A DNA stretch of 6,520 nucleotides, taken from positions 1 through 6,520 of the forward strand of contig JAAZGQ010000037.1 of the NCBI GenBank assembly GCA_012511135.1, in the 5' to 3' direction. The translations under genes were made by a program, and so were the position numbers. Of this stretch, positions 1 through 6,463 are shown one piece after another. The notes under the pieces are model-generated. The model was not told the origin of the DNA and did not search any database. It saw only the letters and a program-made list of their open reading frames with translations. Source of the DNA: Bacteroidales bacterium (GTDB lineage Bacteria > Bacteroidota > Bacteroidia > Bacteroidales > UBA1402). Each line of letters begins with the position of its first letter. Position 1 is the stretch's first letter.

Positions 1-459
1 AAATTAAAAATCGGATTTGCGCTGGGTATTTTTGCCATTTTCGGCATTATTCGGTATCGCACCGAGCAGGTACCTATAAGGGAGATGACCTATTTATTTA
101 CCATCACTGCTATTTCGGTTATTAACGCCCTGTCTGTCCAAATGAGTTATACTCAGATGGTAGCCACCAACCTGATTATTATTTTAGTAATTTGGGGGCT
201 TGAAACTTCGCGCTGGCTTAAACACACTTCGAGCAAAATGGTACTCTACGACAGAATTCAACTGATTCTGCCAGAAAAAGAGCCCGAGCTAATCGCCGAT
301 CTAAAAAAACGCACCGGTCTGGACATTCTCCGAATAGAAATTGGACACATAGACTTTTCGCGCGACATTGCCTTTATAAAGGTTTACTACGAATCAGACC
401 GTGAAGATATGAACACGGTGGATAATGTAACCCGTTTCCCCAAATGGTCTAACGAATAA
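1..459 (+). CDS. DUF4956 domain-containing inner-membrane protein (5' end cut by window edge)
   Basis: The frame is open from base 1 to the TAA at 457-459, giving 152 visible residues, so the gene starts left of the window. The internal ATG at 85 is not the start: the upstream codons encode a hydrophobic stretch ending in the GIIRYRTEQ-PIREMTYLF segment, which I recognise as the conserved signature of the DUF4956 family. The visible part has the end of one membrane segment (residues about 4-17), two more (about 31-48 and 53-68), then a soluble C-terminal domain of about 80 residues with alternating charged and hydrophobic strands, probably cytoplasmic. Family members are roughly 200-230 residues, so perhaps a third is missing. 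The biochemical function is unknown. Members commonly lie beside VTC-type polyphosphate polymerase domain proteins and CotH proteins, and the CotH gene here fits that pattern. It ends 12 bp before the next gene, consistent with one operon. Family assignment is fairly sure; the role is not. Confidence 0.85.
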   Translation, partial: KLKIGFALGIFAIFGIIRYRTEQVPIREMTYLFTITAISVINALSVQMSYTQMVATNLIIILVIWGLETSRWLKHTSSKMVLYDRIQLILPEKEPELIADLKKRTGLDILRIEIGHIDFSRDIAFIKVYYESDREDMNTVDNVTRFPKWSNE

Positions 460-471
460 TCTGTTTTAGGA

Positions 472-1146
472 ATGAATAAAAAAATAGTACTATGCCTGCT
501 TGCCCTGAGCTGCCTGTTGCCTATTCAGGCTCAGGACGATCCGGACGATTGGGGTGGTCAGGTTTCCGTGGAAATTTCAAAAAAAATAATCCGCAAAGTT
601 ACTCTAAGCTTCGAAGAGGAATTCCGTCTGCACAAGAATTTCGGCCGGGCCGATCGTTTTTCGCACAGCCTGGATCTTAGCTACAAACCCTACAAATTCC
701 TAAAGGGCGGCATCAGTTACAATTTGCTGAATTATTATGATCTTCAGGACGGTTGGGATTACAGACATCGTTACAATGTTTACGTCACCGGTGACAAATC
801 ATTCGGACGTTTCAATATTTCACTGCGCGAACGCCTGCAAGGCACTCACCGGCCGCTGCTGGAATCCGATCACAATCCCAAGTGGTATCTGCGCAGCCGG
901 CTTGAAGTAGAATACGACATCAAAGATTGTCATTTCGAACCCTATGCTTCTGCCGAAATGTATTACAGCCTGAACGATCCCGACCCAACGAACAAGAGCA
1001 TCAACCGCTGGCGCTTTATTGCCGGTACCAAATACAACATAAACAAAGACAATTCGCTGCAATTGTATTACCGCTATACCAATTATGCCGACGAGGACGA
1101 CGACAACGGGCATATGATATGTATCGGATATTCATTTGATTTATAA
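472..1146 (+). CDS. DUF2490 family protein, predicted outer-membrane beta-barrel
   Basis: This 224-residue protein begins with a clear Sec signal peptide: lysines at 3-4, a Leu/Cys-rich core at 5-16 and a PIQAQ end, with cleavage near residue 20 or 21. The mature part starts with an acidic DDPDDWGG segment and continues as alternating amphipathic strands rich in Tyr, Arg, Phe and Trp, for example FEEEFRLHKNFG, SLDLSYKPYKFLKGGISYN, WYLRSRLEVEYD and LQLYYRYTNYAD. It ends in YSFDL. Regular strand-turn spacing, no internal membrane helix and a strand-like aromatic end suggest an outer-membrane beta-barrel of perhaps 10-12 strands. The pattern matches DUF2490, a Bacteroidota-rich family without an assigned activity. 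The start at 472 directly follows the previous stop with a 12 bp gap and no strong Shine-Dalgarno site, as usual in this phylum. Co-transcription with both neighbours is likely. It could be a pore or scaffold for the surface partners encoded nearby, but that is inference. Confidence 0.8.
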   Translation: MNKKIVLCLLALSCLLPIQAQDDPDDWGGQVSVEISKKIIRKVTLSFEEEFRLHKNFGRADRFSHSLDLSYKPYKFLKGGISYNLLNYYDLQDGWDYRHRYNVYVTGDKSFGRFNISLRERLQGTHRPLLESDHNPKWYLRSRLEVEYDIKDCHFEPYASAEMYYSLNDPDPTNKSINRWRFIAGTKYNINKDNSLQLYYRYTNYADEDDDNGHMICIGYSFDL

Positions 1147-1156
1147 ACGGAAAGCG

Positions 1157-3067
1157 ATGAAAAAGACCTGTACTTTTGGCTTACTGATCCTATTGATTTT
1201 TTGGATGGCCTGTTGCAAACCTACCGGGCCTGATATTCCCGATATCCCGGACAATCCCGATACTCCGGACAATCCCATAGATTCGGTGGACACAGATACC
1301 ATGGTAATTGATTCCACGGCTGTGTTGATCTTCTACACCGATACGGCTGTGCATATTACCAATCCTCTGGAAGACGAAATACTTGTCCAACAAAACAATG
1401 GACACATCAGCGTTCAGTCGCAGGCTGCCGGAATGAAATTTGTACTGTCGGGAGCTCGTCAGGATGCCTCCTTTAGTATTGCCAGCGACAGCAGTTTCAG
1501 CCTGATCCTGGATAGTCTGAATCTTGCTTCTTCAATTGGCCCGGCCATCAATATTCAAGGTACAGAAAGAACGCTGGTTTACCTCAAAGATAGTACTGAG
1601 AATTTCATAATTGACGCTCAAGTCTATTCCTCAGAACTCAACACCAGCACCCGCTCTTGCTTTTACGCCAGGGGAGGGCTGATTTTTGGCGGTAAAGGAA
1701 AACTCAAAATTCAAAGCAGAAGCCAGCATGCCCTTTGTTCCGATAAATATGTCCGCATTCAGGACGGAGAGTTAACACTTGAAACAGAAGCCCGGGATGG
1801 TATCCACGTAAGCAACTACTTTGTAATGGATCAGGGCAGCCTGCAAATCTCCAGCCTGAGCGATGGTATTGAATGCGATTCAGGTTTTGTACGGATCAAC
1901 GGGGGTAAACTCTCCATCAATTCCGGTGACGAAGGCATAGTGACTTCCTACCTGGGACAGGATACTACTATAAATTCGAGTATTGTAATAGAACAGGGCG
2001 AAATTAACATCAACACAACAGGCGAAAAGAGCATGGGAATTGATGCCTCTCAGGATCTGGCTATTTACGACGGCAACATAAGAATTGAACTGGAAGGAAA
2101 TGCATCCAAGGCTTTAAAAAGCGATAAAAATATATTCATCCTGGGTGGTAATTTTGAATTAATTGCCAAAGGCGATGCCAGCTGGGATGAGCTTGAGACC
2201 GACTTATCTTCGGCAGCGGGCATTAAATGCGACGGCAGCCTGCAGATTTCGGGAAGCGAAACCAGCATCAACATCCTCAGCACCGGTACCGGCGGTAAAG
2301 GGATCAATGTAACGGGACAAATTCTGATTGAAGACGGAACTATTCTGGTCAAAACTACCGGCAATCAGCATTTGTACGGTGTTTATTATTCCAATGCCAA
2401 GGGCATAAAAAGCGATGCCAACCTGACTATTTCCGGAGGCAAGATCAAAGTAGAAACTACCGGAGGCATAGGAAGTGACGGCATTGACTCGGACGGCAGC
2501 CTTATAATAGAGGGCGGTGAAATCGAGGTGCTCGCCTACGACGATTGCATTAAATCGCTCCAGAACATGACCCTGAACAACGGAAATATTTATTGTTACA
2601 GCACCCACAATGACGCCCTCGACACCAAAGCCTCATTGACGGTGAACGGAGGTTTTATTCTTGCTTCCGGAGCCGAGGGCAGCAAGAACGGAGTGAATTG
2701 CAACGGAATTTTCAAAATCAACGGGGGCAGCCTGCTGGCAACCGGTGGAAAAAACACCAACCCCAGCAGCACTTCTGCTCAAAACACGATTATATACAAT
2801 GGCCTGGGCAATTCGGGAGATTACGTACACCTTCAAACAGCCGAAGGCAGTCCGGTAATGACCTACCAATTCCCCCGCAGTTATTCGGTACTAAAACTGA
2901 TGTACAGCGCTTCGGACCTGACCAAAGGGAAGGGCTATTCCCTTTATATGGGAGGAGAAGTCACGGAAGGCGAGAATGTGCATGGCTTTATTCTGGGTGG
3001 CAGCTACACACCGGGAACATTATTGAAGAACTTCAATATAACCTATACGGTTACTACAGTAAACTGA
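1157..3067 (+). CDS. Cthe_2159-like carbohydrate-binding beta-helix lipoprotein
   Basis: The start at 1157 (636 residues) is chosen over the in-frame ATG at 1136. It gives a normal signal peptide beginning MKKTC, leaves a 10 bp gap after the previous stop, and avoids an unlikely MIYKRKA leader. The signal ends at WMACC, so Cys19 or Cys20 is probably lipidated; Trp at -3 (or Met, for Cys20) makes the lipobox atypical. A D-x-P repeat linker (about residues 25-40) and a Thr/Asp-rich stretch follow. From about residue 65 to 531 the protein is a ladder of 22-37 residue coils ending in I-x-G-G-x-I-x-V strands, with Asp-rich turns such as SDGIECD, GSDGIDSDG and YDDCIKS. About 100 C-terminal residues (537-636) form a separate beta domain with GDYVHLQTAEG and YSLYMGGE segments. 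This matches the Cthe_2159 (DUF4353-type) family, whose founder is a calcium-containing right-handed beta-helix that binds cellulose and acidic sugars and resembles pectate lyases. Binding rather than lyase activity is the safer call. It probably sits in the outer membrane; the ligand is unknown. Confidence 0.85.
   Translation: MKKTCTFGLLILLIFWMACCKPTGPDIPDIPDNPDTPDNPIDSVDTDTMVIDSTAVLIFYTDTAVHITNPLEDEILVQQNNGHISVQSQAAGMKFVLSGARQDASFSIASDSSFSLILDSLNLASSIGPAINIQGTERTLVYLKDSTENFIIDAQVYSSELNTSTRSCFYARGGLIFGGKGKLKIQSRSQHALCSDKYVRIQDGELTLETEARDGIHVSNYFVMDQGSLQISSLSDGIECDSGFVRINGGKLSINSGDEGIVTSYLGQDTTINSSIVIEQGEININTTGEKSMGIDASQDLAIYDGNIRIELEGNASKALKSDKNIFILGGNFELIAKGDASWDELETDLSSAAGIKCDGSLQISGSETSINILSTGTGGKGINVTGQILIEDGTILVKTTGNQHLYGVYYSNAKGIKSDANLTISGGKIKVETTGGIGSDGIDSDGSLIIEGGEIEVLAYDDCIKSLQNMTLNNGNIYCYSTHNDALDTKASLTVNGGFILASGAEGSKNGVNCNGIFKINGGSLLATGGKNTNPSSTSAQNTIIYNGLGNSGDYVHLQTAEGSPVMTYQFPRSYSVLKLMYSASDLTKGKGYSLYMGGEVTEGENVHGFILGGSYTPGTLLKNFNITYTVTTVN
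1232..1276 (+). repeat. Five tandem 9-bp units encoding a D-x-P linker
   Basis: Five consecutive 9-bp units of the form GAyAnTCCC or GACAATCCC, with a few substitutions, encode Asp-x-Pro repeated five times (x is Ile, Ile, Asn, Thr, Asn). They lie just after the lipidated cysteine of the beta-helix protein. Such a segment is a stiff, acidic spacer holding the folded domain away from the membrane. Tandem 9-bp units can gain or lose copies in frame, so linker length may vary between strains. Confidence 0.75.
1724..2749 (+). repeat. Protein-level repeat ladder: about 13 parallel beta-helix coils
   Basis: Within the lipoprotein, residues 190-531 divide by eye into about 13 coils. The core pattern is a small or acidic turn, then D-[GAC]-[IL]-x-[SCTV], three or four residues, a hydrophobic pair around [LFV]-x-[I], then an x-G-G-x-[IL]-x-[IV] strand. 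Good examples are the coils starting at ARDGIHV, LSDGIECD, GSDGIDSDG, YDDCIKS, HNDALDT and SKNGVNC. The shortest coils are 22-23 residues, the usual length of one turn of a right-handed parallel beta-helix. Coils 4, 7 and 9 carry insertions of about 8-15 residues that would project as loops. The stacked Asp residues are candidate calcium sites. The DNA itself is not a near-identical repeat, so this is old divergence rather than recent amplification. Confidence 0.75.
3021..3038. terminator. Inverted repeat, candidate terminator for the minus-strand CotH gene
   Basis: TATTGAAG (3021-3028) and CTTCAATA (3031-3038) are perfect 8-bp arms separated by AA; with a realistic 4-nt loop the stem is 7 bp. 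Read on the minus strand it lies about 33 nt past the CotH stop codon, inside the 3' coding end of the beta-helix gene (codons for L-L-K-N-F-N-I). No T-run follows on the minus strand, and the stem is AT-rich, so it would be a weak terminator. Confidence 0.25.
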
Positions 3068-3070
3068 TCT

Positions 3071-6000
3071 TTACTGCTTGACAAGTTTAAAGACTTGTCC
3101 CTTGATTTTCAGAATGTAGAGTCCTGCCTGCAGGCCCGATATATCTATGACTTCAATCGGATCTGTACAGAGCTTACTATGAACCAGCCGGCCTCCGATG
3201 GTGAAGAGCTTAAGCTGTAAACCCTGAGCATTCCTGACAGTAAAACTGTTTTTCACCAGGCTGGGATAAACTTCAATTCCTTTGCTCCGGCTATCAACAT
3301 CCAGCTTAGATAAAAGGTTGGAAGCAGCAAAACTGGATTCTTGTATTTTCCAGACGCTGCCGCCATCGGGAATGCGCGAATAACTCATATTGCGGTCCAT
3401 CACCGGATAAGTAACCGAATCGATCAACATCAGACGGCCAAATTCATCCTTTTTGGACAGAACCAGACTCTCGCCCAGGGCATCGAGTTTGAAGTTCAAA
3501 TGCAGAGGACCTTGCTCAGGCTCTCCGTCTGCCCAGAGGCAAAGCCAGGATTTGGCCGGCAACAGAGTCTGACTTGAATCTGTGGCGGCTATCCTGCCCA
3601 AAGCTTGATATACCGGAACATCGCTCAAATACCAGCCGGCCAGATTCAGCTCTTCCTCTCCATAATTGTAAAGCTCAATGTAATCATCTGTTTCTCCGTA
3701 TTCATCGGGAATTTGATTATTACTGGCCACAATTTCGTTGATGAGCACTGTGGGACGAATATCCTGAGCATATGGATCTTCCTCGTAAATTGCCCTGAGC
3801 GACAACTCAGAGTCGAAGAGCCCGGTATATACTTCATTAGCCAGAATCTGGATATTGCCGTTTTTGTCTATGCAGCTCATTTCCAGGTCAAAAATCAGAT
3901 CAGAGCTGTTGGCCGTCGCCTGATGTACTTCGACAGCAATCAGGTTACTGCCTTCGCTAAGCATACTGAGGGGTATTTCGTATTCAGCATTCAGGCCGTT
4001 ATTGGCCGAAGAAGCATAAGTATTGTATGTGATGCTGCCCGCAGGCATATTGAGTCTGGCAAGTTCCTGGCCGTTTACATACACAACAGCCCCGTCGTCA
4101 GCAAAAATACTGAGACGAAAACTGCTTTTGTTGGCCAGATCGCTTAGCTGAATTTCTTTCCTGAAATAGGCTGTCGGGTATTTATTATTGTAATTGCCGT
4201 AATCCAGCACAGTGACTTCGCCCTTATCGCCGTAACCAAACTGGGCATTTCCCTGAGACCAGGACTGATCGCTGTAAGTCAGACTGTTCCAGCCCAGGCC
4301 TGGCGCATTGCTGCTGTAATAATAGCGCCAGCCCGCTCCCTTGGCAATCAATTGATTGATGCTACCACCCTTGTTGACTTCCCAATGCGAAAATTGCATC
4401 CCCGGCACACGGGCAGCCCTGATGTTTATGTCTTGTTGCAGAAAATACCTCAGGTTAATTTCGGCATCCTGAATATAGGCCCGGTTTAAATAGTAACTGG
4501 CCGAGGGATGGTTAGCGCTCAGTTTAATCAGCCCGTTGGAAACCCCAGCCATATATCTGTTGCTAATGATGCTTAGCATATTGTTCGGCCGTTGCCGGGC
4601 AAAATTACGCATCGATTCCAGGTCGTTGTTGAAATCGACAGAAGAACCCCAACGCTGCTTATGATATACTATTTCGTTGGCAATTTTGGGAGCCATGCTG
4701 TCCAGAATGGCAATAACACGTTCAGGCTCAAAACTTTTGGACAATTCTACGCACATATTATCAATAAAACGCTGGCGGAATTCAGCGTTTAGCATCAGGC
4801 GCTTAAACATCATCGTTGACCATTGCCCCCAGGAGTTGTTTTCGCCCAGGGCATGAGCCAGGGTGTTGTGCGAAGCACCGTTTACACCATTAAAGCCAAA
4901 ATCCAGATCATATATTATCCAGCGCCATTTGCCGTCCACTTTGCGTTTCCACAGCTTGAAATTATTATGTGGCCAGTCGGTGTTGGCTACATAAATTTCG
5001 AAAAGCTGGTAGTGGAGGTAATTTTCCATATCAATACGCCTGCAGACTGCCTGGAATGCCGTATCGGATGCCATATCCAATTCTTCGATAAATTTATGCA
5101 ATTCAGCGTATTCCGGCGTCACAGGAAAAAGATCCACATCGGGCACACCGTCAATGATAATATCCTTTTCGTCCAGGCCGTAATTACAATAAATCAGGTC
5201 CTTGTTGCTTCTTTCTCTTAGGTTCTCTATACCGTAATACTTCCCGTTAATAAACACTACCGCAGGCTCATAAGCCAGGTAATCCAGGTCGATTCTGTTG
5301 CGAAGTATAGATTGTATAAAACCGTCACGCATTTGGGTACGGCCATTATCGTTGCCTGAATTTCGCAACATAACGTCCTTGTATAATTGCCCGGGCTTGC
5401 TTACAGGGAAAAAATCGTAATCCAGGTGATTATTACCAAATTTTGAACGCGGTTGAATTTTCAGGGATTTTAGCCCGCTGGATCTGGTCCAGCCTCCCGC
5501 TATGGCGATGTCCAACTCTTGATTTAGTTGTAACTGACCAGTAGTATCAATCAACTCAAAATTGGCCGGCCTTGACCAATCCTGGTTGTAGTTTTTGGGC
5601 AGACTTTGTCCATTACCCGGAATACCGTTGATGCCATCCACATAGATACCATACATACTGTTCCAAAGATGCAGGGGATCGGCCACCAGCGACACTACCG
5701 GCAAATCAAAATTCCGCTCGCCTATAAAATAGGTAGCTGTCAGCAAATCGCTGGGCAAACAATCTACCGCCAGGCAGACTGCTCTCAACACGGTAGTCTT
5801 ATTTATATAAACAGAAGCACCCGATCGATATTTTGTTGAATTCATATCCGGCTCGGAACCGTCAAGTGTATAATAAATATCACCCCTGGAGGGACTTATA
5901 AAACCAAAATAGGTTGGTCCGGAATAAAAACCACTGCTAAGTTTAAATTCAGGATTGGGGCAACGGGCCAAAGCAGGAAGCCCTTCGGAATTGGAAGCCC

Positions 6001-6463
6001 CAGCTGAAGCAGTGGCAAAAAAACTCCAACTGTTGTCTCCATCCACGGTCCGGCCGTAAGAGACATTCCGGTATTGAGGCGGATAATGTACTTCGTCCAC
6101 TACCACGCCGCTGCGGTTATACAAATAAAGTACGCCCCCGTCGGGTTCCAGTTTGAAATTGGCATGCCCGCTACGGTCTTCCCTTTCGAACCATAACACT
6201 GCATAACCTCCGGCAGAAATAACTTGAGTATCAGGATTCCATTTGCGGGGCATACCTGTATCATCGCTAAAAAAATAACCGGCCAATTCGATCTCTCTGT
6301 CCGAAGCATTATAAACTTCGACCCACATACTGTAATTGGTATCTGAATCTCTTACGGCTGAAATATTCTTAGGCATCAGCTCATTGATCCTGAGTTGTGC
6401 CTTCAAGGAAAATGAAAAGAACAGGAATAAGAAAAGTAATATGTTTTTCTTCATTAATTTCAT
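3071..6463 (-). CDS. CotH kinase family surface protein with lamin-tail and T9SS sorting domains
   Basis: From the ATG at 6463 this is 1130 residues; the ATG at 6454 (1127 residues) is equally plausible. Both give a strong signal peptide ending SFSLKAQ. Domains in order: lamin-tail domain (about 24-160, starting LRINELMPKN); chitobiase/hexosaminidase C-terminal-like domain (172-248, with IYYTLDGSEPD); CotH kinase-like core (about 251-630); a short InlB-repeat-like segment (666-698, with FSHWEV); a galactose-binding-like sandwich (702-862, with FADDGAVVYVNG); a second lamin-tail domain (904-1042, VLINEIVASNN); and a T9SS type A sorting domain (1063-1130, YPSLVKNSF to AGLYILKI). The core shows the family motifs LKSLKI (331-336), MRDGFIQSILR (378-388), FINGKYYGIENLRER (404-418), NTDWPHNNFKLWK (494-506) and IYDLDFGF (517-524), where Asp519 and Asp521 are the likely metal ligands. 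The spore-coat protein CotH of Bacillus is a Fam20-like protein kinase. Here export through T9SS and surface attachment are expected; the substrate is unknown. It is transcribed apart from, and converging on, the three-gene operon. No frame disruption is visible. Confidence 0.9.
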   Translation of the reverse strand: MKLMKKNILLFLFLFFSFSLKAQLRINELMPKNISAVRDSDTNYSMWVEVYNASDREIELAGYFFSDDTGMPRKWNPDTQVISAGGYAVLWFEREDRSGHANFKLEPDGGVLYLYNRSGVVVDEVHYPPQYRNVSYGRTVDGDNSWSFFATASAGASNSEGLPALARCPNPEFKLSSGFYSGPTYFGFISPSRGDIYYTLDGSEPDMNSTKYRSGASVYINKTTVLRAVCLAVDCLPSDLLTATYFIGERNFDLPVVSLVADPLHLWNSMYGIYVDGINGIPGNGQSLPKNYNQDWSRPANFELIDTTGQLQLNQELDIAIAGGWTRSSGLKSLKIQPRSKFGNNHLDYDFFPVSKPGQLYKDVMLRNSGNDNGRTQMRDGFIQSILRNRIDLDYLAYEPAVVFINGKYYGIENLRERSNKDLIYCNYGLDEKDIIIDGVPDVDLFPVTPEYAELHKFIEELDMASDTAFQAVCRRIDMENYLHYQLFEIYVANTDWPHNNFKLWKRKVDGKWRWIIYDLDFGFNGVNGASHNTLAHALGENNSWGQWSTMMFKRLMLNAEFRQRFIDNMCVELSKSFEPERVIAILDSMAPKIANEIVYHKQRWGSSVDFNNDLESMRNFARQRPNNMLSIISNRYMAGVSNGLIKLSANHPSASYYLNRAYIQDAEINLRYFLQQDINIRAARVPGMQFSHWEVNKGGSINQLIAKGAGWRYYYSSNAPGLGWNSLTYSDQSWSQGNAQFGYGDKGEVTVLDYGNYNNKYPTAYFRKEIQLSDLANKSSFRLSIFADDGAVVYVNGQELARLNMPAGSITYNTYASSANNGLNAEYEIPLSMLSEGSNLIAVEVHQATANSSDLIFDLEMSCIDKNGNIQILANEVYTGLFDSELSLRAIYEEDPYAQDIRPTVLINEIVASNNQIPDEYGETDDYIELYNYGEEELNLAGWYLSDVPVYQALGRIAATDSSQTLLPAKSWLCLWADGEPEQGPLHLNFKLDALGESLVLSKKDEFGRLMLIDSVTYPVMDRNMSYSRIPDGGSVWKIQESSFAASNLLSKLDVDSRSKGIEVYPSLVKNSFTVRNAQGLQLKLFTIGGRLVHSKLCTDPIEVIDISGLQAGLYILKIKGQVFKLVKQ
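3080..3099. terminator. Inverted repeat, candidate terminator for the plus-strand operon
   Basis: GACAAGT (3080-3086) and ACTTGTC (3093-3099) are perfect 7-bp arms around a 6-nt loop. The hairpin begins 13 nt after the stop of the beta-helix gene and lies wholly inside the last codons of the convergent CotH gene (its Q-V-F-K-L-V-K-Q end). The following plus-strand bases, CCCTTGATTTTC, are only moderately T-rich, so this is not a textbook intrinsic terminator. Position favours a termination role; chance cannot be excluded. Confidence 0.35.

Noticed and set aside
85..459. ATG at 85 as the start of the first gene
   Set aside because: The frame stays open to base 1 and the upstream codons encode the conserved DUF4956 segment ending in RYRTEQ, so the gene is truncated by the window rather than starting here.
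1136..1156. ATG at 1136 as the start of the beta-helix lipoprotein
   Set aside because: It would overlap the previous gene by 11 bp and add a charged leader before a perfectly normal MKK-type signal peptide starting at 1157.
2204..2608. Minus-strand open frames opposite the beta-helix gene
   Set aside because: They mirror the repetitive coils of a clearly coding plus-strand gene, with no start signal and no independent features.
3605..4147. A 180-codon plus-strand open frame opposite the CotH gene
   Set aside because: It lies wholly inside the convincing CotH coding sequence (galactose-binding and second lamin-tail domains), has no recognisable family, signal or start context, and its composition is that of an antisense shadow.
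4823..5221. A 132-codon plus-strand open frame opposite the CotH kinase core
   Set aside because: It is antisense to the most conserved motifs of the CotH core (DLDFGF, NTDWPHNN), and the translation resembles no protein family.
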